A DNA stretch of 64,000 bases from Azoarcus sp. CIB. Lineage in GTDB: Bacteria; Pseudomonadota; Gammaproteobacteria; Burkholderiales; Rhodocyclaceae. Positions 45,287 to 54,313 of the stretch are shown here, piece by piece. The translations under genes were made by a program, and so were the position numbers. Each line of letters opens with the position of its first letter. Position 1 is the stretch's first letter. Under the pieces are notes generated by a model that saw only the letters and a program-made list of their open reading frames with translations, was not told the DNA's origin and did not search any database. The DNA lies in contig NZ_CP011072.1 of assembly GCF_001190925.1 (NCBI RefSeq), forward strand, positions 3,720,001-3,784,000, in the 5' to 3' direction.

Positions 45287-46468
45287 TCAGGCCTTCTGCG
45301 TGCCTTGCGCGCCGGCCCCAGAGCCGGAATTGTAGTTACTAAGGCGGTCCAGCGGAATCCCGCAGCCGAGGCGGGCCTCGATCAGTTGCAGCAGCGGCAT
45401 CAGCGCGGCGACCGCCGCCGGCAGCTGCGCGTCGATCTCCGCAGCGTCGCCGGCGCGGATCTGGCCGAGCAGCTGGTCGATGCTCACGACCTGCCTGAGC
45501 AGTCGATCGACCGCGTCCTGGGTGACCTCGCCCTGGTCGCCCACCACGCGGTTTCCGCCCGCCTGCCGTCCCGCCTGGGCACGCTTCACGGCCATGCCGA
45601 TCAGCTCGCTGACACTTTGCGCTTCGTCCACCGACGAGCTTGCAACGCCTATCGTCACGCTGATGCGGATACGATCCTCGCGGTAGGTCATCACCAGCTT
45701 TTCCACCGCCTGCTGCATGCGCAGCGCGAAGGCGCAGATGCCCGCGAGATCGGTGCTGGGTGACAGCACGACGAACTGCGAGGGCGCGATCTGGGTGACG
45801 GTATCCTCCTTGCGCACCCGCGTTGCCAGGATGCCCGACAGCTTACGCCCGACGAGCTGGGCGACGTGGGCGCCGTAGGTCGTGATCAGCTGGTCGTAGC
45901 GATCGATCTCCACGAGCATCGCGCTGAGGTCGGCCTGATGCCGGCGGGCCAGCGCCAGCTCCTGTTCGCCGCGCCAGGTCATGTAGGACTCGGTGACGAG
46001 TCCCGACACGGGGTCGACCGGGCTCTGCTTAGCCAATGCGGCCCTGCTCTCCTCCAGTTCGCGCCGTGTCTGGGCAAGACGCGTCAGCGAATCGAGGCGC
46101 GCCAGAAGCTCCGTCGCTCCGATGCCCTTGGTGATGAAATCGTTGGCCCCCAGCTGGCGGGCGCGTTCGCGCACGGCATCGTCTTCCTCACCGGAAATGA
46201 CGATCACCGGGAGCTCCTGGATACGCGACACCTTGGAGGCCCGGATGCGCTGGAGCAGCCCATAACCGTCGAGCTGGGGCATCCCGATGTCGCTGAGGAC
46301 GAGCTGGATGGACGGGTCGACGAGCAATGCCTGCCAGCCGGCTTCGCCGTCGGCCTCCTCGCGGAATTCGAACCGCCCGCGGATGAGTTTGACGATGGAG
46401 GCCCGCACCATGCGCGAGTCGTCGACGATCAGCACCTTGGGTAGCGGCTGATTTTCCTGTTCGCTCAT
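45287..46468 (-). CDS. Response regulator with degenerate GGDEF domain, 393 aa
   Basis: Receiver domain (about residues 10-130) with phospho-acceptor Asp in LVLSDIGMPQLDG and Lys in DFITKG. A GGDEF-like domain follows (150-310), but where GGDEF should be the sequence is APSQF, so cyclase activity and product feedback are not expected; a c-di-GMP-independent output is likely. A tail of about 80 residues rich in hydrophobics closes the protein. GGGGAGA precedes the ATG. Its gene is 24 bases from acuI on the same strand. Confidence 0.82.
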   Translation of the reverse strand: MSEQENQPLPKVLIVDDSRMVRASIVKLIRGRFEFREEADGEAGWQALLVDPSIQLVLSDIGMPQLDGYGLLQRIRASKVSRIQELPVIVISGEEDDAVRERARQLGANDFITKGIGATELLARLDSLTRLAQTRRELEESRAALAKQSPVDPVSGLVTESYMTWRGEQELALARRHQADLSAMLVEIDRYDQLITTYGAHVAQLVGRKLSGILATRVRKEDTVTQIAPSQFVVLSPSTDLAGICAFALRMQQAVEKLVMTYREDRIRISVTIGVASSSVDEAQSVSELIGMAVKRAQAGRQAGGNRVVGDQGEVTQDAVDRLLRQVVSIDQLLGQIRAGDAAEIDAQLPAAVAALMPLLQLIEARLGCGIPLDRLSNYNSGSGAGAQGTQKA

Positions 46469-46491
46469 GGCCGGAATCTCCCCTTGCCGCT

Positions 46492-47490
46492 TCAGACGCC
46501 GATCCGCACGACCGTACGCCCCTTGATCGCACCCTTGATATACGCGTCGAAGGCGTCCGGCAGCTCGTCGAGCGTGATGGTGCGCGTCACGGCCGCAAGA
46601 TGGCGCGGCTTGAGGTCGGTCGCGAGACGATCCCACACGCGCTGACGGATCGGGAAGCCGATGTAGCCCGAATCGATGCCGAGCAGGCTCACGCCGCGCA
46701 GGATGAAGGGGAACACCGTGGTGTTCAGGTTGAAGCTCGCCGCATTGCCGATGCTCGCTACGGTGCCGGCTTGCTTCATCGTCGCCAGCACCCAGTGCAG
46801 GATCTGGCCGCCGACATTATCGACCGCGCCGGCCCACTGGGCGGCCTCGAGCGGACGCACCTTGTCGAGGTCGATCGTGCTGCGCAGCTTCACCTCCGCC
46901 GCGCCGAGCATCTTCAGATAGTCGCTTTCGACTTCCTTCCCGGTGAGCGCGACGACGTGGTAGCCGAGCCGCGCAAGCATGTCGATGGCAAGGCCGCCGA
47001 CGCCGCCGGTGGCGCCGGTCACGATGACCGGCCCGTTAGCCGGCGCGAGACCGTTGTCCTCCATGCGCACGACGCCCAGCGCCGCCGTGAACCCGGCGGT
47101 GCCCAGCGCCATCGCCTCGAACAGGTCCAGCCCCTGCGGCAGGGGCACGACCCAGCCCGCCGGTACGCGGGCGTACTCGGCATAGCCGCCGTGATGCGCT
47201 ACGCCGATATCGAAACTGGTAGCGATGACCTTGTCGCCTGCCTTGAAGCGCGCGTCGGCACTCTCGACGACCTCGCCGCTCATGTCGATGCCGCCGACGC
47301 ACGGAAAGCGGCGGATGATCTTGCCGGCACCGGTCGCGGCGAGGGCATCCTTGTAGTTGATGCTGGAGTAATGGACCCGGATCAGGACTTCGCCTGCATC
47401 CAGATTCGCCGCGTCGAGAGTCGCCATACCGCTGACGATCTTCTTGTTTTCGTCCTGATCGATCAGAAAAGCCTTGAAGGGTGTATTCAC
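46492..47490 (-). CDS. acuI: Acrylyl-CoA reductase AcuI (YhdH/YhfP-type MDR), 332 aa
   Basis: A medium-chain dehydrogenase that reduces acrylyl-CoA to propionyl-CoA with NADPH. Family blocks: HYSSINYKDALAATGAGKI, FPCVGGIDMSGEV, VTGATGGVGGLAIDMLARLGY (NADPH loop), and VDNVGGQ. Length equals characterised AcuI (about 325-330 aa). It sits upstream of prpE, which can activate acrylate, so the two may handle acrylate or 3-hydroxypropionate. The related YhdH name would be used if substrate data were lacking. Confidence 0.87.
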   Translation of the reverse strand: MNTPFKAFLIDQDENKKIVSGMATLDAANLDAGEVLIRVHYSSINYKDALAATGAGKIIRRFPCVGGIDMSGEVVESADARFKAGDKVIATSFDIGVAHHGGYAEYARVPAGWVVPLPQGLDLFEAMALGTAGFTAALGVVRMEDNGLAPANGPVIVTGATGGVGGLAIDMLARLGYHVVALTGKEVESDYLKMLGAAEVKLRSTIDLDKVRPLEAAQWAGAVDNVGGQILHWVLATMKQAGTVASIGNAASFNLNTTVFPFILRGVSLLGIDSGYIGFPIRQRVWDRLATDLKPRHLAAVTRTITLDELPDAFDAYIKGAIKGRTVVRIGV

Positions 47491-47580
47491 TTGCGCTCTA
47501 CTCCTCTCTCGTCGGGACGCGACACCGTGCCGCGCTTTTTGCGCCGATTATAGCCAAATAGCCGCACGCCACCCCGGCAA

Positions 47581-48504
47581 ATGGCATCCGCTCTTCATTT
47601 CGTCCGATCCGCTGCCGATAATTCCGACATCAGCCTGGTCCCGACCCTCATGGCCTTCATCGACACCCCGCTCGCATCGGTCGACGCCTATGTCGAATTC
47701 GTATCGGCACAGGATGTGCCCGTGCTGCGCCGGACCGTCCGGGAATTCGAAGCCCTCGCGGCGCACGACTCGACCGGCGCCAGGCACGTGGCGGCCGCCG
47801 TGCTCGCGGATCCGTTGATGACGATGAAGCTGCTGACGACGCTGCAAGCCCGACGCGGCGCGAGGCAGAATCACGACATCACGACCGTCGAGCGGGCGAT
47901 CATGATGATGGGGCTGACGCCGTTCTTCGAAACCTTTTCCGGCATGAGCACGGTGGAGGAGCGCCTGGCAGCGCATCCGCAGGCACTGGTCGGCGTGCTC
48001 AAGTCCATCGGCCGCGCACGCCGCGCGGCGCACTTCGCGCGCGACTGGGCCATTCTCCGCCACGACCTCGATGTCGACGAGATCATGGTAGCGGCGCTGC
48101 TGACCGACGCCGTCGAGATCATGTGCTGGACCTTCGCGCCGGCGATGACCCTGCGGGTATTCGAAATGCAGCGCGCAAACCGCTGGTTGCGGCGGAGCGA
48201 GGCGCAACGCACCGTCTTCGGCGCCACCGCGCTGGAGATACAGGAAGCGCTGGTGCGCGCCTGGAATCTGCCCGAACTGCTCATCACCCTGATGGATGCG
48301 GACCAGGCGGACAATCCGCGCGTGCGCAACGTGCGGCTGGCGGCGGACCTTGCACGGCACCTGCAGACGGGCTGGGACAACGACGCCCTGCCCGACGACA
48401 TCGCGGAAGTGGGCAAGCTCGTCCACATGAGCCCGGAACAGCTGCTCACGCGCCTTGGGACCCCGGCCGAAGAACTCCACCGCTTTTTCCCGCCGGCGAC
48501 CTGA
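47581..48504 (+). CDS. HDOD-domain signalling protein, 307 aa
   Basis: A single HDOD domain (about residues 20-235), a degenerate HD-phosphohydrolase fold without the catalytic His-Asp pair. The TVERAIMMMGLTPFFETFSG segment and AALLTDAVEIMCW are typical. HDOD proteins act as adaptors in chemotaxis, motility and c-di-GMP signalling. No other domain is seen. The ATG has no good ribosome site; no better start exists. It is divergent from acuI. Confidence 0.82.
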   Translation: MASALHFVRSAADNSDISLVPTLMAFIDTPLASVDAYVEFVSAQDVPVLRRTVREFEALAAHDSTGARHVAAAVLADPLMTMKLLTTLQARRGARQNHDITTVERAIMMMGLTPFFETFSGMSTVEERLAAHPQALVGVLKSIGRARRAAHFARDWAILRHDLDVDEIMVAALLTDAVEIMCWTFAPAMTLRVFEMQRANRWLRRSEAQRTVFGATALEIQEALVRAWNLPELLITLMDADQADNPRVRNVRLAADLARHLQTGWDNDALPDDIAEVGKLVHMSPEQLLTRLGTPAEELHRFFPPAT

Positions 48505-48533
48505 GCCGCCCGCGTGCCGTCACCACAGCCGGC

Positions 48534-48566
48534 TTGCCGCAAATTGCGTATATCATGCTGCGGCAA
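48534..48566 (+). promoter_or_regulatory. Hairpin in the lemA leader
   Basis: TTGCCGCA and TGCGGCAA form an 8-bp stem with a 17-base loop (containing TATCAT) just before the AAGGGGAG ribosome binding site of lemA. It may mark a weak terminator for the HDOD gene or a control element. Confidence 0.35.
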
Positions 48567-48583
48567 CAAGGGGAGATATAACT

Positions 48584-49159
48584 ATGAGCATATCCGCTGC
48601 CGTCGCGCTGGGCGCATTGGTCATCGCCCTGCTGTATGCGATCGTCGTCTATAACGGCCTCGTCCGGCTCAAGCACAATATTGCCAAGGCATGGGCCAAC
48701 ATCGACGTGCTGCTGAAGCAACGGCACGACGAATTGCCCAAACTCGTCGAGGTCTGCAAGCAATACAAGCAGTTCGAGCAGGAAACGCTGCAGCGGGTCA
48801 CCGAAGCGCGCGCGCGCGTCGCCAGCGCGCGCGAACATCAGGACGTCGCAGCGCTCGGCAAGGCGGAAGGGATGCTGCGAGCCGGACTGGGGCAGATCTT
48901 CGCCGTCGCCGAAGCCTACCCCGAGCTGCGCGCCAATGAGCACTTCATGCAATTGCAGACGCGCATCACCGCCCTCGAGAACGGCATCGCCGACCGCCGC
49001 GAGTGGTACAACGAGGCGGTCAATCTGCTCAATGTACGCATCGAGCAATTCCCCGACGTCTTCGTCGCCCGCATGTTCCAGTTCGAACCCAGGCCTCTGC
49101 TCGAATTCGCGAGCGCCGAAAAGTCGGACGTCGACCTGAAGACCCTGTTCAGCACCTGA
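48584..49159 (+). CDS. lemA: LemA family protein, 191 aa
   Basis: One N-terminal membrane helix (SAAVALGALVIALLYAIVVYNG), then the LemA four-helix domain: RLKHNIAKAWANIDVLLKQRHDELPKLVEVCK, EARARVASA, and NLLNVRIEQFPDVFVARMF. The function of LemA proteins is unknown, often linked with envelope homeostasis. AAGGGGAG lies before the ATG. The GIDE-domain gene follows after 19 bases, a frequent pairing. Confidence 0.9.
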   Translation: MSISAAVALGALVIALLYAIVVYNGLVRLKHNIAKAWANIDVLLKQRHDELPKLVEVCKQYKQFEQETLQRVTEARARVASAREHQDVAALGKAEGMLRAGLGQIFAVAEAYPELRANEHFMQLQTRITALENGIADRREWYNEAVNLLNVRIEQFPDVFVARMFQFEPRPLLEFASAEKSDVDLKTLFST

Positions 49160-49178
49160 CCGGACGGCCAACCGCCGT

Positions 49179-50090
49179 ATGCTGACCCGCCTGCGCCGCG
49201 ACATCGCGAACGTCACGCTGCCGACGCTGCATTTCCTCACCGTCGTGATCATGCTCAAGACCGCACCCGGCAAAGGTTGGGGTCTCGGCATCGGCGTTCT
49301 CGTCGCAAGCGGACTCGTCGGCTGGCTGCGCTCGCTCAGGGCGGCACGCATGATCTCCGACACGCCGACATCGCGCATTGCATCCGCCGCCCAAGGCTAC
49401 GTCGAGCTGACCGGCCGCGGCCGCCCCTTTGACGGAACACCGCTGCTGTCGCCGGTAAACGGACTCCCCGTGCTCTGGTATCGCGTGGAAACCGAGCGCC
49501 GGCAGAGCGACGGCAAATGGCGCCATGTCTCCACCGACGAGAGCGACGCGTCCTTCCTGCTCGATGACGGCAGCGGCGTATGTGCCGTCGATCCCGAAGG
49601 CGCCGACATGATGGTCAGCCGGAAGGAAACCTACACGCAGGGCGATACGCGGCACACGCAATGGTGCCTGATCGACCGGGACCGCATCTATGTGCTCGGA
49701 GAATTCGCCACGCTCGGCAGCGTCGCGCCCGATTTCGACATCGGGTGCCAGACGCGCGAGCTACTGGATCACTGGAAATCGGACCGCAAGCGCCTGCTCG
49801 AACGTTTCGACCTCGACGGCGACGGCGAAATCGATCTCCGCGAATGGGAGCTGGCGCGAAGCCAGGCTCGCCGCGAAGTGACTAAACTGCGCGACGAGAC
49901 CCTCTCCGCCCCGGAAGCGCACGTCGTACGAAAACCCGCATCGAAGTCGCTGTTCCTCGTTTCCGACCTCGACCCGAACCGGCTCGCCACGCGCTATCGC
50001 TGGTGGTCGGTGTATCACATCGCCGTATTCTTCGCGTCCGCTGCCGCTGCGGCGGCCTGGTTCAACAATGTCGGCGGCCTTGCGCGGTAG
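49179..50090 (+). CDS. GIDE-domain membrane protein with EF-hand, 303 aa
   Basis: Partner of lemA. Two membrane helices near the N-terminus (LHFLTVVIMLKT region and LGIGVLVASGLVGWL) and one at the C-terminus flank a GIDE domain like that of eukaryotic E3 ligases (TSRIASAAQGYVELTGRG, LSPVNGLPVLWYRVETE, DRIYVLGEFATLG). A canonical EF-hand, FDLDGDGEIDLREWE, sits near residue 210, suggesting calcium binding in the cytoplasm or periplasm. No RING finger is present, so ubiquitin ligase activity is not implied. Confidence 0.82.
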   Translation: MLTRLRRDIANVTLPTLHFLTVVIMLKTAPGKGWGLGIGVLVASGLVGWLRSLRAARMISDTPTSRIASAAQGYVELTGRGRPFDGTPLLSPVNGLPVLWYRVETERRQSDGKWRHVSTDESDASFLLDDGSGVCAVDPEGADMMVSRKETYTQGDTRHTQWCLIDRDRIYVLGEFATLGSVAPDFDIGCQTRELLDHWKSDRKRLLERFDLDGDGEIDLREWELARSQARREVTKLRDETLSAPEAHVVRKPASKSLFLVSDLDPNRLATRYRWWSVYHIAVFFASAAAAAAWFNNVGGLAR

Positions 50091-50093
50091 ACT

Positions 50094-52001
50094 TCAGCCG
50101 GCGCGGCCCTCAAGCGCCTCCCAGCGCACCAGCGCATTCTCGATCTCCGCCTCGAGCTCGTCCAGACGCCCCTTGATGCGCGCCACCTCCTGCGGCGCCT
50201 GCTGATACAGCGCCGGGTCGGCCATCCTTGCATGCAATGCTGTTTGCTCCGCCTCCAGCGCGGCAATGCGGTCGGGCAAGGTGTCAAGTTCGCGCTTTTC
50301 GTTGAACGACAACTTCCCGCCCTTCGCAGCCGGCGCCTTCGGCGCGGACGGCGCTGCAGGTTTCGGGGTCGCAGCCCTCGTCTCCTCGGCCTCGCGCTCC
50401 GCCGCGGCCTGCTTCACCCGCTGCCAGTCTGCATACCCGCCGGCGTACTCGCCCCAGCGCCCGTCGCCCTCGGCAGCGATCACCTGGGTCACGACGTTGT
50501 CCAGGAACGCCCGATCGTGGCTGACGAGGAAAAGCGTGCCGTCGTAGTCCGCGAGCAGTTCCTCGAGCAGGTCGAGCGTCTCGATATCGAGGTCGTTGGT
50601 CGGCTCGTCCAGCACCAGCACGTTCGCGGGCCGTGCGAACAACCGCGCGAGGAGCAGCCGGTTGCGTTCGCCGCCCGACAGCGATTTCACCGGCGAGCGC
50701 GCGCGCTGCGGCGCGAACAGGAAATCGCCGAGGTAACCGATCACATGCTTGCGCTCGCCCCCGATCTCAACGAAGTCCGATCCCGGGCTGATCACCTCGG
50801 TCAGTGGCAGTTCCGGGTCGAGCTGGGCGCGCAGCTGGTCGAAATAAGCGACCGTCTGGCGCGTTCCGCGGCGCACAGTCCCCGAATCCGGACCAATCTC
50901 GCCGAGGATGAGTTTGAGCAGCGTGGTTTTCCCCGCTCCGTTCGGACCGATCAGGCCGACGCGGTCGCCGCGCATGATGCGCGTCGAAAAGTCGCGCACC
51001 ACCACGCGATCGCCGAAACGCTTGGTGACGTCGGTCAGTTCCGCAACCATCTGGCCGCTCTGCTCGCCCTTGTCCACCGCGAGCTTGACGTTCCCCAGAC
51101 CGTCGCGCCGGGCAGCGCGGTCGCGCCGCAAGGCCTCGAGCCGTCGCACGCGCCCTTCATTGCGAGTGCGACGGGCCTCGACACCCTTGCGTATCCACAC
51201 CTCCTCCTGCGCCAAGACCTTGTCGAAGCGAGCGCTGGCTTTCGCCTCAGCCTCCAGCTCCTCGACCTTGCGCCGTTGGTAGTCGCCGAACTTGCCCGGG
51301 TAGCTGCTCAGCTTTCCGCGATCGAGCTCGACGATGCGCGTTGCAACGTTGTCGAGGAACACCCGGTCGTGGGTGATCACGACAACCGCGCCGCGGAACT
51401 CCCGGATCAGCGATTCGAGCCAGACGATGCCGTCGAGGTCAAGATGGTTGGTCGGTTCGTCGAGCAACAACAGATCCGGCTCCAAAACCAACGCCCGGGC
51501 CAAGGCCACGCGCTTGACTCCGCCCCCCGAAAGGCTGGACACCAGCGCATCGCCCGGAAGCGCGAGACGGACGATGATCTCGTCGACACGCTGGTTCAGC
51601 CGCCACGCGTCGGCCGCATCCACTTCGTGCTGCAGGGCATCGAGTCGCGCCAGGGCCTCTGCGCTCGCGAACTCAGCGACGGCATGCATCGCATCGTGAT
51701 ACTCGACGAGCAGGCGCGCTGCGTCGCCCAGTCCGTCCGCGATCGTCGCAAACACGTCGCGATCGAGGGCGAATTCCGCCTCCTGCGGCACATAGGCGAC
51801 CTTGAGGCCGGACTGGCGCCACACCGTGCCGTCATCCAGCATTGCCTGGCCGGCCAGGGCCTTCAGCAGACTGGACTTGCCCGAACCGTTGCGGCCGATC
51901 AGCGCAACCCTTTCCCCCGCATCGAGCTGAAACTCGGCGCGGTCGAGTAGATCGACGTGACCATAGGCAAGGCAAGCGTTGTCGACGGAAAGAAGCGGCA
52001 T
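50094..52001 (-). CDS. uup: ABC-F ATPase Uup, 635 aa
   Basis: A cytosolic ABC-F protein with two nucleotide-binding domains: Walker A GRNGSGKSS and GPNGAGKTT, signatures LSGGGVKR and LSGGERNR. A linker of about 80 residues joins them, and a C-terminal coiled coil (FNEKRELDTLPDRIAALEAEQ) matches Uup, which binds DNA/ribosomes and affects transposon excision and ribosome assembly. Length 635 matches E. coli Uup. Convergent with the GIDE gene with only 3 bases between stops. Confidence 0.92.
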   Translation of the reverse strand: MPLLSVDNACLAYGHVDLLDRAEFQLDAGERVALIGRNGSGKSSLLKALAGQAMLDDGTVWRQSGLKVAYVPQEAEFALDRDVFATIADGLGDAARLLVEYHDAMHAVAEFASAEALARLDALQHEVDAADAWRLNQRVDEIIVRLALPGDALVSSLSGGGVKRVALARALVLEPDLLLLDEPTNHLDLDGIVWLESLIREFRGAVVVITHDRVFLDNVATRIVELDRGKLSSYPGKFGDYQRRKVEELEAEAKASARFDKVLAQEEVWIRKGVEARRTRNEGRVRRLEALRRDRAARRDGLGNVKLAVDKGEQSGQMVAELTDVTKRFGDRVVVRDFSTRIMRGDRVGLIGPNGAGKTTLLKLILGEIGPDSGTVRRGTRQTVAYFDQLRAQLDPELPLTEVISPGSDFVEIGGERKHVIGYLGDFLFAPQRARSPVKSLSGGERNRLLLARLFARPANVLVLDEPTNDLDIETLDLLEELLADYDGTLFLVSHDRAFLDNVVTQVIAAEGDGRWGEYAGGYADWQRVKQAAAEREAEETRAATPKPAAPSAPKAPAAKGGKLSFNEKRELDTLPDRIAALEAEQTALHARMADPALYQQAPQEVARIKGRLDELEAEIENALVRWEALEGRAG

Positions 52002-52116
52002 GGGATGTTACTCGCGGTAAAGGATTCGCATTTTAGCGGTCTGTTAAGATGCAAGGCTCGCCCGATTTTTGCGCACTGCAACATCACATGACCGCGACCA
52101 CACGAATGGAGACCGG

Positions 52117-54171
52117 ATGGATCGACTGCTGGAACGCCTGGATACCCCCGAATGCGACGAACTCGCACAGTGGAAGGACCTGATCGGCCAGCTGCGCCCA
52201 CCCAGTGCCGGCGATGCCGCGGGTGCGGAATCCAGGCTACGGCAGCTCATCGATACGCTCAAGGCGCGTCCGGAGCTGCGCCGGCGCCTGAACGCGGCGT
52301 TCCGCCGGCTGTTCCGCGAGCACAAGCAGGTGTCGCTCTACGCTTCGTCCGGACTGCTTCCGTCGACCGGTTTCTTCTCCGAAACGGCACGCCGCCTCTC
52401 CGGGCGGCTGCTTCCCGACTACCTCGACACTGCCTACATGAAGGACGTGCTCGCCCTGCTGTTCTGGCGCGGCGACGACGAAGTGTGGGTCAACGCCGTC
52501 GCCGACCAACTGTGGTGCGAGCTGATCTGCACCGTCCTCGGGGACGAGGCGCCCGCATCGGAAACCGACAGCCGCACCCTGCCCGAAGGAATCGCCGAAA
52601 TTCTCGAGGCGCTTCGTGTGCTGTCCTATCACGTCAGCGCGATCGGCCTGGACCCCGAGTTCATCCGTATCGATCCTGAACTCGAAGAACACGAATCGGC
52701 CTTTCTCGCGCAGAACGCCGAGCTGATCGCCTACATCCGCAATTACGCGCAGTGGTGGGAAACACCGGCGACACTCGTGGAGGACGAGAGGCACGTCCAG
52801 GTCATGCTCGACCAGTGCGAGGAAGCCCTGCTGCGCATTCGCCGGCGCGCCACCAAGCTCGGCACCAGCCTCACCCTGACCTTCAAGCTCGAACGCCTGC
52901 GCCAGCACCTCCGACGCATAGCACGCCTGCTGCGCCTGCTTGCAGGACTGCGACAACGCCGCATGCTCGCGGACGTGGCGCCCGAGATCGTCGATCTCTT
53001 CAAGGAGCTTGTCCGCTCCGAATGCCGCAAACACCGCCTCTCCGACTATCTCGGCAAGAACATCGAATTGCTTTCGCTACGCATGACCGAGAGCGCGGGC
53101 AAGACTGGCGAACGCTACATCACGACCTCCCGCCGCGAATACTTCGGCATGCTGCAGTCCGCCGCATTGGGCGGACTGATCATCGCCTGCATGGCCGCCT
53201 TCAAGCTCGTGCTCGCAAAGCTCGGCCACGCGCCGCTCACGTCCGCCCTGAGTTTCTGCCTCAATTACGGCATCGGCTTCGTCATCATCCACATCATCGG
53301 CGGCACCGTTGCCACCAAACAGCCGGCCATGACGGCCAACGCGATCGCCGCGTCGATCGGCGAGACCCAAGGGAAGGGTCGGGATCTTGACAACCTGGTC
53401 GACCTGATTGCCCGGACGGTGCGCAGCCAGCTCGCTGCAATCATCGGCAACGTCGGTGTGGCAATCCCCGCCGCGATGGTGATCGCACTTGTCGTTCACG
53501 CCACTACCGGCGCCAATTTCGTGTCGCCGGAAAAAGCGCTTACGCTGCTGGACGAGATCGATCCAGCCGGGGGCGCTGTGTTCTTTGCCGCAATCGCCGG
53601 CGTCTGTCTCTTCCTCTCCGGTCTCATCGCCGGCTATTACGACAACCTGTGCGCCTATGCACGCATTCCGGAGCGTCTCCTGCAGCTGCGCTGGCCGCGT
53701 CGCCTCCTCGGCGCACACCGCATGGAGCGCATCGCCCGCTACGTCGAGAACAACCTCGGGGCGCTCGCTGGCAACTTCTTTTTCGGCTTCCTGCTCGGTG
53801 GCGTCACCGCAGTGGGCGTGCTGTTCGGTCTCCCCCTCGACATCCGCCACATCGCCTTCTCCTCCGCCTATGTCGGGTACGCCAGCGCAGGCCTCGATTT
53901 CGCCCTGGGTTGGCAAGCCGCCGCCCTCGCCGCCTGCGGCATTGTGCTGATCGGCCTCACCAATCTGGGCGTCAGCTTCTCCCTGACGCTATACGTGGCG
54001 ATGCGTGCGCGCCGGATCACCTTCGCCCAGGGCCGCACCCTGGTCTGGATGACCCTTAGGCGCTTCCTCTCGCGCCCTCGGGACTTTCTGTTTCCACCGC
54101 GCAACGAGCGTACCGAGATGACGCCCGAACGCGACGCCGAACCGAAGCCGCACGCTGCGATCGACCCCTGA
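52117..54171 (+). CDS. Gcr-type 'site-specific recombinase' family membrane protein, 684 aa
   Basis: Belongs to the family named after the gonococcal recombinase Gcr (SpecificRecomb). N-terminal half is helical and soluble; the C-terminal half (residues 355-640) is hydrophobic with about six membrane segments, e.g. AALGGLIIACMAAFKLVLAKL, GIGFVIIHIIGG and FFFGFLLGGVTAVGVLF. No tyrosine- or serine-recombinase motif is visible. I think the recombinase name is misleading and the protein is an inner-membrane protein of unknown role. GGAG precedes the ATG; the TTG 48 bases upstream is not needed. Confidence 0.8.
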   Translation: MDRLLERLDTPECDELAQWKDLIGQLRPPSAGDAAGAESRLRQLIDTLKARPELRRRLNAAFRRLFREHKQVSLYASSGLLPSTGFFSETARRLSGRLLPDYLDTAYMKDVLALLFWRGDDEVWVNAVADQLWCELICTVLGDEAPASETDSRTLPEGIAEILEALRVLSYHVSAIGLDPEFIRIDPELEEHESAFLAQNAELIAYIRNYAQWWETPATLVEDERHVQVMLDQCEEALLRIRRRATKLGTSLTLTFKLERLRQHLRRIARLLRLLAGLRQRRMLADVAPEIVDLFKELVRSECRKHRLSDYLGKNIELLSLRMTESAGKTGERYITTSRREYFGMLQSAALGGLIIACMAAFKLVLAKLGHAPLTSALSFCLNYGIGFVIIHIIGGTVATKQPAMTANAIAASIGETQGKGRDLDNLVDLIARTVRSQLAAIIGNVGVAIPAAMVIALVVHATTGANFVSPEKALTLLDEIDPAGGAVFFAAIAGVCLFLSGLIAGYYDNLCAYARIPERLLQLRWPRRLLGAHRMERIARYVENNLGALAGNFFFGFLLGGVTAVGVLFGLPLDIRHIAFSSAYVGYASAGLDFALGWQAAALAACGIVLIGLTNLGVSFSLTLYVAMRARRITFAQGRTLVWMTLRRFLSRPRDFLFPPRNERTEMTPERDAEPKPHAAIDP

Positions 54172-54180
54172 GCGCCCATA

Positions 54181-54226
54181 CCGGTTACGCGCCGCACTTG
54201 GTGCGCGGCGCGCAACCGGATAGAAT
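54181..54226 (+). promoter_or_regulatory. tRNA-Arg promoter overlapped by a long hairpin
   Basis: TTGGTG (54198-54203), a 17-base spacer and TAGAAT (54221-54226) give a promoter 9 bases before the tRNA 5' end. The same DNA forms a stem CCGGTT/AACCGG with GCGCCGC/GCGGCGC inside (54181-54219), 9 bases after the upstream stop. It could terminate the Gcr-type gene and modulate tRNA transcription. Confidence 0.55.
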
Positions 54227-54235
54227 TGCGCGCCC

Positions 54236-54310
54236 CTCCCTGTAGTTCAATGGATAGAACGAGCGCCTCCTAAGCGCTAGATGTGAGTTCGATTCTCGCC
54301 GGGGGGACCA
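54236..54310 (+). tRNA. tRNA-Arg(CCT)
   Basis: A 75-base tRNA with encoded CCA. Acceptor CTCCCTG pairs with CGGGGGG (two G-T pairs); the D-arm is GTTCAATGGATAGAAC; the anticodon stem AGCGC/GCGCT holds loop CTCCTAA with anticodon CCT, reading AGG; the T-loop is TTCGATT. No attachment-site repeat or integrase is nearby. Confidence 0.95.
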
Positions 54311-54313
54311 GGA

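Noticed and set aside
52117-54171. Mobile element based on the recombinase family name
   Set aside because: No catalytic recombinase motifs, no flanking repeats; the protein appears to be a membrane protein.
54236-54310. tRNA-Arg as an integration site for a mobile element
   Set aside because: No direct repeat of the tRNA 3' end, no integrase and no change in gene style were seen on either side.
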